A stretch of DNA of 64,000 nucleotides from JAKAGZ01 sp964595355 (GTDB taxonomy: Bacteria > Bacteroidota > Ignavibacteria > Ignavibacteriales > Ignavibacteriaceae): contig CAZQQD010000002.1 of the NCBI GenBank assembly GCA_964595355.1, positions 10,120 to 74,119 on the forward strand. The letters are read 5' to 3'. Below are positions 17,050-25,155 of the stretch, piece after piece. The translations under genes were made by a program, and so were the position numbers. Position 1 is the first letter of the stretch. Every line of letters starts with the position of its first letter. Under the pieces are notes generated by a model, which worked only from the letters and a program-made list of their open reading frames with translations, had not been told where the DNA came from and ran no database searches.

Positions 17050-18296
17050 TGAAAAGGAACATTATAGCAGGATTAGATCTTGGTACAACAAAGGTCTGCG
17101 CTGTCATTGCTGAAAAGATAGATGACAATAAGATCGATATACTTGGTTTTGGGGTTGCACCCTCGGAAGGATTGCATAAAGGGCTCGTTGCTAATATAAG
17201 TAAAACTGCTGAAGCAATTAGGGAAGCCTTTGCAGTTGCTACAAACAGGGCAGGTATCGAAGTCAAAGTCGTAAATGTAGGTGTCGCTGGTGAACATATT
17301 ACAAGTATGAGACATAGGAATTACGTGACTATTACTAGTGATGAGAAAGAAATTACCAAGTCTGATCTTGATAGATTAGAAGCAGATGTAAGGACGATCC
17401 GAATTCCGTCCGACAGGCAGATACTTCACATTATTCCTGAAGAATTTTCTGTTGATCATCAGGGTGGAATCGAAAGTCCTATTGGAATGTCCGGTTCGAG
17501 GCTTGAAGCAACAAATCATATAGTTCTCGCTTCAATTCCTGCTATACAAAATATTACAAAATCTGTTGAACGTGCAGGACTTATGGTTCGGGATTATATT
17601 CTTCAACCTATAGCATCAAGTACATCTGTGCTTGAAGATAGTGAAAAAGATCTGGGGGTTGCACTAATAGACATCGGTGGAGGTACAACGGATATCGCCG
17701 TCTTTCATAAAAAGGTAATAAAGCATACTAAAGTTATAGGAGTCGCCGGCAACCAAGTTACTAATGATATAAGAGAGTCGCTTGGTGTGATTACTGAAGA
17801 AGCCGAAAATTTAAAAAGAGATTATGGATATGCAACTGAAAGTGCGATAATTAAAGATGAAGACATTTTAATCAGAGGTGTTGGTGCAAGAGGTAACACA
17901 AAAATTCCAATCAGCCTATTAACACAGATAATAAGTCTCAGAATGCGTGAGCTTTTCAGTTTAATTGATAATGAATTAAGGACTGCCGGATTTAAAAATA
18001 AAATTAAAGCCGGTATAGTTTTAACGGGCGGCGGTTCTTTGATAAAAGGTTGTAATGAATTAGCAGAGGAAGTATTTGGGTTACCAACAAGAATTGGTGT
18101 TCCCCAAGAGTTGGGAGCTGGTTTATCCAACGAAATTGAAAGCCCAGAATTTGCAACTGTTGCCGGACTAATTCGGGGAATTCCTGGCGGTAAGTCCAGT
18201 GAGTATCAGACTTTGATTAAATCTAAGAAAACAAAAAGCAAAGGAAAAGTTTCTTATGTATTCCAAAGAATACAACAGTTTTTTGATGAATTATAA
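17049..18296 (+). CDS. ftsA: cell division protein FtsA
   Basis: This 415-residue actin-like ATPase tethers FtsZ to the membrane. The phosphate-1 loop is GLDLGTTKVCAV at residues 6-17, phosphate-2 is ALIDIGGGTTDIAVF at about residue 207, and the adenosine motif is VLTGGGSLIKG at about 321. The C-terminus (SKGKVSYVFQRIQQFFDEL) reads as the expected amphipathic membrane-targeting helix. It overlaps ftsQ as TAATG. Confidence 0.95.
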   Translation: MKRNIIAGLDLGTTKVCAVIAEKIDDNKIDILGFGVAPSEGLHKGLVANISKTAEAIREAFAVATNRAGIEVKVVNVGVAGEHITSMRHRNYVTITSDEKEITKSDLDRLEADVRTIRIPSDRQILHIIPEEFSVDHQGGIESPIGMSGSRLEATNHIVLASIPAIQNITKSVERAGLMVRDYILQPIASSTSVLEDSEKDLGVALIDIGGGTTDIAVFHKKVIKHTKVIGVAGNQVTNDIRESLGVITEEAENLKRDYGYATESAIIKDEDILIRGVGARGNTKIPISLLTQIISLRMRELFSLIDNELRTAGFKNKIKAGIVLTGGGSLIKGCNELAEEVFGLPTRIGVPQELGAGLSNEIESPEFATVAGLIRGIPGGKSSEYQTLIKSKKTKSKGKVSYVFQRIQQFFDEL

Positions 18297-18323
18297 ATTA
18301 TATACTACAATAAGGAGGTAACA

Positions 18324-19616
18324 ATGTCGCGATTTGCAACTTTAGATACAGACAAGTCGATGTCAGCTATTCTAAAAGTGGTCGGAGTAGGTGGCGGGGG
18401 ATGCAACGCAATAGAAAGTATGATAAAAAGAGGTCTTGTTGGCGTTGAATATGTTGCTGTTAATACAGATTCTCAAGTATTAAATGGTAGCAGCGCCACT
18501 CACAAAATTCAGGTCGGTACGACTATTACCCGCGGGCTTGGTGCCGGAGCTGATCCTAATGTTGGTAAGAAATCTCTTGAAGAGGATAGGGAAAGACTTG
18601 CCGAAGTTCTATCCGGAAGCGACATGGTATTTGTTACCGCAGGTATGGGTGGAGGAACAGGAACCGGTGGAGCGCCAGTAGTAGCGTCAATTGCTCAAAG
18701 TGTGGGTGCTCTGGTTGTTGGAATTGTTACAAAACCTTTCCGTTGGGAAGGAAAGAAAAGGATGCTGAATGCGGAACAAGGAATCATGGATTTACGTCAG
18801 CATGTTGATAGTTTAATTGTAATTCCTAATGAGCGATTACTAAGCATTTTAGATAAACACATAAATGCTTTTGCTGCCTTTGATAAACCAAACGAAGTTC
18901 TTTATGAAGCAACACGAGGTATTGCAGATATAATAACCGTTGAAGGATTAATTAACGTCGACTTTGCCGATGTTCGTTCTGTAATGAACCAGAGTGGCGA
19001 AGCTTTAATGGGATGCGGTATAGCAAGCGGAGAAAGCAGGGCAGTTGAAGCCGCACAAAAAGCTATATCAAGTCCTTTGCTTGAAGGTGTGAACATTAAA
19101 GGCGCTAAGAGTGTGCTACTAAATGTTACGGGGTCGAGCAACCTTACAATGCAGGAAATTAATGAAGGCAACAACGTTATATTTGAAGCAGCAGGTGAAG
19201 AGGCAAATGTAATCTTTGGCTGTGTAAGGAAAGAAGAAATGAATGATTATGTCTCTTACACAGTAATTGCAACCGGGTTCGAGGCTGCTCAGGGATTTAA
19301 GAAAGTTAAAAGTGAACTTCCTAAATCTAAAAAACAGGATACATTCAGAGGCGGATTTAATTTTCTTTCAAATGATGAAATAGATAAAGAAGACCTGGAT
19401 GTTCCGACTATAATAAGAGTAAAAGGAGCAAACTCTCCAATTGATCCTCCTGAAGAAGAGGAGACACCAGAAAGCGGATTCAAATTTGAATCTTCACGTT
19501 ATAATTGGGCAAGAGATAAAGGTGAAAAGAAAGAAGAGGAGCCTGAACATAAAAATAATGACAACGATGATGACGATGAAGACAGCTCTTCTTTTTTACG
19601 AATGATTATGGATTAA
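18324..19616 (+). CDS. ftsZ: cell division GTPase FtsZ
   Basis: This tubulin-like GTPase of 430 residues forms the Z ring. The GTP-binding tubulin signature GGGTGTGGAPVVA lies at about residues 110-122, and the T7 loop reads NVDFADVRSVM. A strong AAGGAGGT lies upstream within a 27-base gap after ftsA, the only real gap in the cluster. Beyond the GTPase core a variable tail carries DLDVPTIIR at about residues 355-363, then about 65 further residues that are strongly acidic and end SSSFLRMIMD. Confidence 0.96.
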   Translation: MSRFATLDTDKSMSAILKVVGVGGGGCNAIESMIKRGLVGVEYVAVNTDSQVLNGSSATHKIQVGTTITRGLGAGADPNVGKKSLEEDRERLAEVLSGSDMVFVTAGMGGGTGTGGAPVVASIAQSVGALVVGIVTKPFRWEGKKRMLNAEQGIMDLRQHVDSLIVIPNERLLSILDKHINAFAAFDKPNEVLYEATRGIADIITVEGLINVDFADVRSVMNQSGEALMGCGIASGESRAVEAAQKAISSPLLEGVNIKGAKSVLLNVTGSSNLTMQEINEGNNVIFEAAGEEANVIFGCVRKEEMNDYVSYTVIATGFEAAQGFKKVKSELPKSKKQDTFRGGFNFLSNDEIDKEDLDVPTIIRVKGANSPIDPPEEEETPESGFKFESSRYNWARDKGEKKEEEPEHKNNDNDDDDEDSSSFLRMIMD

Positions 19617-19661
19617 AAAATTGCTTTTAGAACATTCAAGAGTTGATAGTAAGTATTAAAT

Positions 19662-19687
19662 GAGGTTTATTGATTAAGGTAAACCTC
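19662..19687. terminator. Hairpin between convergent ftsZ and CPXCG genes
   Basis: GAGGTTTA (19662-19669) and TAAACCTC (19680-19687) form an 8-bp stem with a 10-base loop between two converging genes. It lacks a clean T run for the plus strand, so it may be bidirectional or weak. Confidence 0.5.
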
Positions 19688-19716
19688 AAAAAATTCTTCG
19701 TTAATTTTCTGTAGTG

Positions 19717-19914
19717 TTATTCGTCTGATGGCCTGGCATCCAGGGAAATATTCTCATCGTTGTCTATAGTAATAATAATTCTGTTGGGTCTGCAACAAAT
19801 TTCGCAATCTTCAAAAAAATCATATTTCATTGATGTTGTTAAATCAAGCCAGACAGAATTTTGAGTACCACAATACTGACATGTCCATACAATATCTTCA
19901 TCAGTCGTAAACAT
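19717..19914 (-). CDS. CPXCG-type cysteine-rich small protein
   Basis: This 65-residue protein has two zinc-knuckle-like pairs, CQYCG at about residues 13-17 and CEICC at about 37-41. They are embedded in the pattern of the CPXCG cysteine-rich family (acidic C-terminus, central VWLDLTTS). It probably binds zinc; its function is unknown. Confidence 0.8.
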   Translation of the reverse strand: MFTTDEDIVWTCQYCGTQNSVWLDLTTSMKYDFFEDCEICCRPNRIIITIDNDENISLDARPSDE

Positions 19915-19993
19915 TATATAGCCTTTTATAATGTTTATCTGAAAGGTATAATTTTTCAGTTGATAATCCAGTTAATAATAAAAGGAGGAAATA

Positions 19994-20491
19994 TTATTTC
20001 ATATTAATAAACTGTGTAGGAAAATTGAGGTCGGATTCTCGGACCATTTTTATAACAGCCTGCAGATCATCTATTTTCGGAGCTTGCACGCGAATTTTCT
20101 CATCCTGAATCTGTGCATTTACCTTCAACTTCGAATCTTTTATCATCTTCGTAATAATCTTCGCATTTTCTTTTGATATTCCACTTAAAAAATTAATTTT
20201 TTGCCTTATTCTACCTCCTGCAGCAGATTCAGGTTCTTTCAGATCCAGAGCTTTAATTGAAATTCCTCTTTTTATGAATTTCGATTGAAGAATATCAATG
20301 CTTGCCTTTCGTGAATAATCATCTTTTGTATTTATGCTCATGAATTTATCTTTCTTATTCAGTTCAATCTGTGTGTTCGAATCTTTCAAGTCATATCTTT
20401 GATGGATTTCTTTTGTTGCCTGGTTCACTGCATTGTCAACTTCCTGAAAGTCAATTTCTGAGACGATGTCAAAAGAGTGATTTTGAGCCAT
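19994..20491 (-). CDS. yajQ: YajQ-family nucleotide-binding protein
   Basis: This 165-residue protein begins with SFDIVSEIDFQEVDNAVNQA, the standard YajQ (DUF520) N-terminus, and includes the conserved EIHQRYDLKDS and IKMVRESDLNFPTQFIN at the end. Members bind RNA or cyclic di-GMP in some species. It is followed upstream on the same strand by tRNA-Pro. Confidence 0.92.
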   Translation of the reverse strand: MAQNHSFDIVSEIDFQEVDNAVNQATKEIHQRYDLKDSNTQIELNKKDKFMSINTKDDYSRKASIDILQSKFIKRGISIKALDLKEPESAAGGRIRQKINFLSGISKENAKIITKMIKDSKLKVNAQIQDEKIRVQAPKIDDLQAVIKMVRESDLNFPTQFINMK

Positions 20492-20512
20492 AATTTATTC
20501 CTTTATTTTTAG

Positions 20513-20587
20513 TCGGGGTGATAGGATTCGAACCTACGACCTCTTCGTCCCGAACGAAGCGCGCTAACCGGGCTGCGCTACACCCCG
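20513..20587 (-). tRNA. tRNA-Pro (anticodon CGG)
   Basis: On the minus strand the sequence folds with acceptor stem CGGGGTG/CACCCCG and discriminator A. The anticodon stem is CTTCG/CGAAG around TTCGGGA (anticodon CGG), and the T arm contains GGTTCGAATCC. The unusual C1-G72 start is typical of bacterial tRNA-Pro. CCA is not encoded. Confidence 0.94.
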
Positions 20588-20706
20588 AATAGTTCTAGAT
20601 TGGATACTAAAGTTAAGATATTTTAACTCTTTTTTCCATTTCTCAAGTTGTTAAAAAATTTTTCATAAATTATCAGTATCATCTTTACTTTTTAATTCCT
20701 TTGGTT

Positions 20707-20714
20707 TATGTTTG
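20707..20714 (+). promoter_or_regulatory. Candidate pyr promoter -7 element
   Basis: TATGTTTG fits TAnnTTTG, the -7 consensus used by the primary sigma factor of Bacteroidota. It lies 17 bases before the PyrR-loop-like hairpin, so a transcript starting near 20720 would carry that leader intact. There is no good TTG element at the matching upstream distance. Confidence 0.3.
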
Positions 20715-20730
20715 TACAAATTAAAATTAA

Positions 20731-20828
20731 CCTTTAAATCTATCCGGAGAGGTAGGAAAGGAATTATGATAGCAAAAAATATAAAATCAGAAAGTGACCT
20801 CCGCGGAGTAATCCAAGGAGGATTTTTT
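20731..20828 (+). promoter_or_regulatory. pyr leader: PyrR-binding-loop-like hairpin plus RBS-sequestering hairpin
   Basis: The first hairpin has a lower stem CCTTT (20731-20735)/AAAGG (20757-20761) and an asymmetric internal loop AAAT/G. Its upper stem is CTATC (20740-20744)/GGTAG (20751-20755), and its hexaloop CGGAGA matches the CNGNGA loop of Bacillus PyrR-binding RNA. The surrounding ATCCGGAGAGGT differs at one base from the known ATCCAGAGAGGY consensus. The second hairpin pairs CCTCC (20798-20802) with GGAGG (20817-20821) and GGA with TCC around a GTAA tetraloop. It buries the pyrR Shine-Dalgarno and is followed by A and six T. GAGGT in the first hairpin can instead pair with ACCTC in the second, giving a weak 5-bp switch. 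Confidence 0.7.
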
Positions 20829-20832
20829 GTAT

Positions 20833-21375
20833 ATGGGCATTAAGTCAAAAGTAGTAGATTCTGCAGGTTTTCAAAGGATAATTGCCAGAATTTCACACGA
20901 AATTCTTGAAAAAAATAAGGGAACTGAGAACCTTGTTTTAATTGGGATGCGTACGCGTGGAGAATTCCTGGCAAAAAGAATCAAGGAAAAAATAAAAGAA
21001 ATTGAAGGAATTGAATTACCGTTTGCCGTGCTCGATATAACTTTGTACCGTGACGATTTTAGAACAAGACTGAAGCAACCTGAAGTTTCAGTTACCAATA
21101 TCACTTTCGATATAACCGAGAAAAATATAATTCTTATTGATGATGTCCTGTACACCGGTAGAACGGTCAGATCAGCACTGGATGCCATTATGGATCTCGG
21201 GCGACCGAATACAATTCAATTTGTAGTTCTTGTGGACCGAGGTCACCGTGAACTTCCGATTAAAGCAGATTATGTCGGCAAAAATATTCCGACCTCACTG
21301 AATGAAGAAATTAAAGTTAAAATGAGTGAAATCGATGGAGAAGATGCTATCTATCTCATCGATACAGAAAAATAA
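20833..21375 (+). CDS. pyrR: pyr operon attenuator / uracil phosphoribosyltransferase PyrR
   Basis: This protein of about 180 residues has the type I phosphoribosyltransferase PRPP loop IILIDDVLYTGRTVRSA and the PyrR-specific VLIGMRTRGEFLA, LYRDDFRTR and VLVDRGHRELPI. PyrR binds UMP and pyr leader RNA to shut down pyrimidine genes, and usually has uracil phosphoribosyltransferase activity. AAGGAGG lies at 20815-20821. The ATG at 20833 is 11 bases from it and TTG at 20827 only 5, so the start is uncertain. The leader just upstream looks like its own target. Confidence 0.93.
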   Translation: MGIKSKVVDSAGFQRIIARISHEILEKNKGTENLVLIGMRTRGEFLAKRIKEKIKEIEGIELPFAVLDITLYRDDFRTRLKQPEVSVTNITFDITEKNIILIDDVLYTGRTVRSALDAIMDLGRPNTIQFVVLVDRGHRELPIKADYVGKNIPTSLNEEIKVKMSEIDGEDAIYLIDTEK

Positions 21376-21386
21376 TTTAGGAAAAT

Positions 21387-22307
21387 ATGCCTTTATCCAA
21401 CAAACATCTACTTGGTTTACAGGGGATACCTAAGGAAGATATCCAATTAATATTAGACACCACTAAAACTTTCAGGGAAGTACTTGATAGGCCAATCAAA
21501 AAAGTACCAACATTACAAGGCAAAACTGTAGTTAATTTATTTTTTGAAAATTCAACGCGTACTAGAATATCATTTGAATTAGCTGAAAAAAGATTATCAG
21601 CAGATGCTGTAAATTTTTCCGTTTCAACCAGCAGCGTTAGTAAAGGTGAAACATTTAAAGATACTATCCGTAATATCGAAGCTATGAAGGTTGATATGGT
21701 GGTAGCGAGGCATTCGGCTGCCGGAACACCGCTGTTTCTAACTCAGATATGTGATGCAAGCATTATAAACGCAGGGGACGGCATTCATGAACATCCCACA
21801 CAGGCTTTGCTTGATATGTATTCAATAAAAGAGAAACTTGGTAAAATAGAAGGACTTAAAGTTTGTATCGTTGGTGATATTGCGCACAGCAGGGTTGCGC
21901 TTTCAAATATTTATGGGCTTATTACAATGGGTGCTAAGGTTTCTGTTTGTGGGCCATCGACTATGATTCCGAGATATATTCAGGATTTAGGAGTCGATGT
22001 GATTTATAATATAGATGAAGCAATACAGGAGAATGATGTTTTGAATGTTCTTCGTATCCAACTTGAAAGAAAAGCTCGCGAGTATTTCCCATCTATTAGG
22101 GAGTATGCAAAGTTTTTTGGTATAACTGAAGAAAGATTAGAAAAAAACGGAAAGGATATTTTAATATTGCATCCCGGGCCTATCAATCGTGGAGTTGAAT
22201 TGTCTTCATCCGTTGCAGATGGTTTAAATCAAATAATTTTACAACAGGTAACAAACGGTGTGGCCGTAAGAATGGCTGTGCTCTATTTGTTGGGGACAAT
22301 GAATTAA
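21387..22307 (+). CDS. pyrB: aspartate carbamoyltransferase catalytic chain
   Basis: This enzyme catalyses the committed step of pyrimidine synthesis, carbamoyl phosphate plus aspartate to carbamoyl aspartate. The carbamoyl-phosphate loop FFENSTRTRISFE lies at about residues 52-64; HPTQALLDMYS and HPGPINRGVEL are also present. Length of 306 residues fits a catalytic chain without a fused regulatory part, and no pyrI is visible. It sits 11 bases after pyrR. Confidence 0.96.
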   Translation: MPLSNKHLLGLQGIPKEDIQLILDTTKTFREVLDRPIKKVPTLQGKTVVNLFFENSTRTRISFELAEKRLSADAVNFSVSTSSVSKGETFKDTIRNIEAMKVDMVVARHSAAGTPLFLTQICDASIINAGDGIHEHPTQALLDMYSIKEKLGKIEGLKVCIVGDIAHSRVALSNIYGLITMGAKVSVCGPSTMIPRYIQDLGVDVIYNIDEAIQENDVLNVLRIQLERKAREYFPSIREYAKFFGITEERLEKNGKDILILHPGPINRGVELSSSVADGLNQIILQQVTNGVAVRMAVLYLLGTMN

Positions 22308-22318
22308 TCGGTAGTGAA

Positions 22319-23614
22319 ATGAAAATAATTTTAAAAAATGTAAATATTATAAATCCAGAACAAGGATTAAAAGAGTCTAAAACAAATATTCTTTTGGGTA
22401 ATGGAAAAATTGTTAAGATAGGTGAACTCACTTCTGACGATGTTAAAGGAGAAAAAAAGGAATTCGATCTATCCGGGAAATATGTTGTTCCCGGATTTTT
22501 TGATATGCATGTTCATTTGCGTGAGCCCGGAAGGGAAGATGAGGAAACTGTAATTACAGGTTGTCAAAGCGCTGCTCAAGGCGGCTTCACTGGCTTGGCT
22601 TGTATGCCAAATACTGAACCTGCAATAGATTCAGCAGAAGTTGTTTCTTTAATAAAAAAACAGGCAAAAGATCAACTGACTGATGTCTTTATTATTGGTG
22701 CTGCAACTCTTGGCCGAAAAGGAGAGATTATTTCCCCTATGGCAGAATTGAGAGAATCAGGTGTTGTAGGATTTTCTGATGACGGTGTTGCTATAAAAAC
22801 TGCCTCAATACTTAAAAGGGCTATGGAATATTCCGGAATGTACAACCTGCCAATAATCGAACATTGTGAAGATGAGACTTTAGCCGGTGGTGCAATGAAT
22901 GAAGGAATAAATTCTACAAAACTGGGTTTACCGCCGGTTCCATCTGTTGCTGAAGAGCTGATTGTTGGCAGAGATATTTTAATGGCAGAATACACAAACG
23001 GTAAAATTCACATTGCTCATATAAGTACAAAGAAATCAGTTGAGATGGTTCGACAGGCAAAAAAATCGGGAATTAAAGTTACTGCTGAAGTTACTCCACA
23101 TCATTTTAGTCTTACAGATGATTACATCAAAACCTACGATACAAATTATAAAATGAATCCGCCTCTCCGAACAAAAGCAGATGTTGATGAAGTTATCAAA
23201 GGGTTAAAAGATGGAACAATTGATTGTATTGCCAGCGACCACGCGCCTCATTCACCAGAGGAGAAAGAAGTTGAATTTGAATTTGCTCCGAACGGTATTA
23301 TCGGATTGGAAACGCAGATCGGTTTGGCATTAACTGAGCTTTATCACAAAAAAGTTTTATCTCTTGAACAGATCATTGAAAAGATGGTTATTAATCCGAG
23401 AAAAATATTAAACATCCCTGTTCCTAAAATTCAGACTGGTGAAATTGCAAATCTTACAATTTTAGATCCTGACGAAGTTTGGACAGTAGATCTCGACAAC
23501 TTTAAAAGTAAGTCAAGAAATTCACCTTTCAATAAACGACTTCTTACAGGAAGGGCTTTGGGAGTTATTAATAAAGGCAAGATACATTTTAACGGTGAAT
23601 ATTTTAGCTTTTAG
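22319..23614 (+). CDS. pyrC: dihydroorotase
   Basis: This 431-residue type I (long) dihydroorotase closes the dihydroorotate ring. Metal-binding DMHVHLREPGRE lies at about residues 61-72, the second histidine region is IIEHCED, and the active-site ASDHAPHSPEEKE is at about residue 304. It ends the visible pyr operon; carAB, pyrD, pyrE and pyrF are not nearby. Confidence 0.95.
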   Translation: MKIILKNVNIINPEQGLKESKTNILLGNGKIVKIGELTSDDVKGEKKEFDLSGKYVVPGFFDMHVHLREPGREDEETVITGCQSAAQGGFTGLACMPNTEPAIDSAEVVSLIKKQAKDQLTDVFIIGAATLGRKGEIISPMAELRESGVVGFSDDGVAIKTASILKRAMEYSGMYNLPIIEHCEDETLAGGAMNEGINSTKLGLPPVPSVAEELIVGRDILMAEYTNGKIHIAHISTKKSVEMVRQAKKSGIKVTAEVTPHHFSLTDDYIKTYDTNYKMNPPLRTKADVDEVIKGLKDGTIDCIASDHAPHSPEEKEVEFEFAPNGIIGLETQIGLALTELYHKKVLSLEQIIEKMVINPRKILNIPVPKIQTGEIANLTILDPDEVWTVDLDNFKSKSRNSPFNKRLLTGRALGVINKGKIHFNGEYFSF

Positions 23615-23750
23615 TTTATTTTATTCGCTACATATCTTGTCCAGTTTTATGTACAGTCCTTCCGTAAAAGTGTCAAAATTCTTCTGAAATAAAGCTCTTT
23701 CAACGGCATTCATTTTGACTTACTGTAACTGACAACTAATGGTGAGCAAA

Positions 23751-24560
23751 ATGAAAACAAAAATATTACTTATCGGCTTTCTTACGGCTATTACTTTTAC
23801 AGCCTGCAGAGTCCATATAGATGATCCTTATTATCTGGATACAACTCCTCCTTCACCTCCTACAGGAATTATAGCAATTAATGGTGATAACAGAGTTGAT
23901 CTATCGTGGTATGATAACCGTGAATCAGATGTTGCTGGTTACAACGTGTATTATGCTTATTCATACAACGGCAAGTACACATTAATCGGATCGACAAATA
24001 CTAATTATTTTATTGATGATGGCGCAAGCAACGGAGACACTTATTATTATGCTGTTACTGCTTACGATTACAATGGAAATGAAAGTGATCTCAGTTATGA
24101 CGTAGTTTATTCTACGCCGCGTCCTGAAGGATTTAATCAATCTATATTTGATTATAGAAATTATCCTGACTATGGCGGGTATTCATTTACGACTTACAGT
24201 GCTGTTGCTTATGATGACGTGGAGTCTGATTTCTTCTTTGAAAATTACAACGGAACTTATTATATAGATGTGTGGGATGACAGTGAAATTCAGGATATGG
24301 GAAGTACAGCTGATATTTATGACATTGTGTATGCACCGACTTCGGGCTGGTCGTCTACAAAAGACGAAATTGCAATAGTTGGCCATACTTACGTAATCTG
24401 GACATGGGATAACCATTTTGCCAAGATCTGGATTAAATCAGTTACAAGCGATAAAATTTCATTTGACTGGGCATTTCAGTTAGTTGAAGGCAACAGACAA
24501 TTGAAACAGTCGAATATTTCTAAGGAAAGAGGCAAATTAAAGAGCTCTATAAACAGGTAA
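23751..24560 (+). CDS. lipoprotein with fibronectin type III domain
   Basis: From ATG 23751 the protein starts MKTKILLIGFLTAITFTAC, a lipoprotein signal with cysteine at residue 19. GGTGAG just upstream favours this start over ATG 23739. Residues of about 35-120 form a fibronectin type III domain (PPSPPTGIIAINGDNRVDLS, YNVYYAYS, YYYAVTAYDYNGNES). The C-terminal 140 residues are rich in Tyr, Asp and Trp and unassigned. It is probably a surface or periplasmic lipoprotein. Confidence 0.8.
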   Translation: MKTKILLIGFLTAITFTACRVHIDDPYYLDTTPPSPPTGIIAINGDNRVDLSWYDNRESDVAGYNVYYAYSYNGKYTLIGSTNTNYFIDDGASNGDTYYYAVTAYDYNGNESDLSYDVVYSTPRPEGFNQSIFDYRNYPDYGGYSFTTYSAVAYDDVESDFFFENYNGTYYIDVWDDSEIQDMGSTADIYDIVYAPTSGWSSTKDEIAIVGHTYVIWTWDNHFAKIWIKSVTSDKISFDWAFQLVEGNRQLKQSNISKERGKLKSSINR

Positions 24561-24579
24561 ATCGAAATAATGAATATTT

Positions 24580-24615
24580 AAATAAGAGTGAATCTTTATA
24601 GATTTACTCTTATTT
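24580..24615. terminator. AT-rich bidirectional hairpin terminator
   Basis: AAATAAGAGTGAATC (24580-24594) pairs over 15 bases, with one G-T wobble, with GATTTACTCTTATTT (24601-24615) around a 6-base loop. It lies in the gap after the fibronectin lipoprotein. Confidence 0.65.
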
Positions 24616-24647
24616 ATTAATTAAATTTAAAGAAGTTGTGATTTTTA

Positions 24648-25151
24648 ATGCGAATATATCTTAAAAACATATTGCCTTTAGCATTTTCCTTTTTCCTATG
24701 CGCCCCTATATATGCTCAAAATAAACCCCTTGAATATAAAATTCCGACAGATAGTAACCAGAAATCGCTTGATTTAAAAACACACGAAAAAAAGGATTTT
24801 GCTACTAATGAGCAGGTAGTTGAGGTGGTGAAAAATATTCAGGATGCTATGGTCAATAAAGATGTCAACACTTTAGTAGATCATCTTAGTCCACAAACGT
24901 ATTTTAATCTACCGAACGGAATTAGCGGTTATTATTCATCTAATCAGGCTTATTTTGTTCTTGATGATTTCCTGAAGACTTACAGGATTACTTCTTTTAA
25001 TTTCAATGAAATAAATACTAAAAATAACACTCCGTTTGCTACTGGAACCTATGAATATGATTACAAAGGTAACCGTAATTCTGCACATATTTATCTGCAA
25101 TTACGGAATGCTGGTAAGAACTGGAGAATAACTCAAATCACAATAAATTGA
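24648..25151 (+). CDS. exported DUF4783-like protein
   Basis: This 167-residue protein has a signal peptide ending near YAQN (residues 1-25). The mature part of about 110 residues resembles the DUF4783 (NTF2-like) proteins of the FCB group: a paired helix region (VVKNIQDAMVNKDVNTLVDHLS) followed by strands ending NWRITQITIN. Its function is unknown. The histidine kinase gene starts 4 bases after its stop, so they are probably cotranscribed. Confidence 0.7.
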   Translation: MRIYLKNILPLAFSFFLCAPIYAQNKPLEYKIPTDSNQKSLDLKTHEKKDFATNEQVVEVVKNIQDAMVNKDVNTLVDHLSPQTYFNLPNGISGYYSSNQAYFVLDDFLKTYRITSFNFNEINTKNNTPFATGTYEYDYKGNRNSAHIYLQLRNAGKNWRITQITIN

Positions 25152-25155
25152 TTTA

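Noticed and set aside
23621..23713. 30-residue minus-strand frame MNAVERALFQKNFDTFTEGL and onward between pyrC and the fibronectin lipoprotein
   Set aside because: Protein-like composition, but no clear ribosome-binding site, no recognisable family, and very short; chance cannot be excluded.
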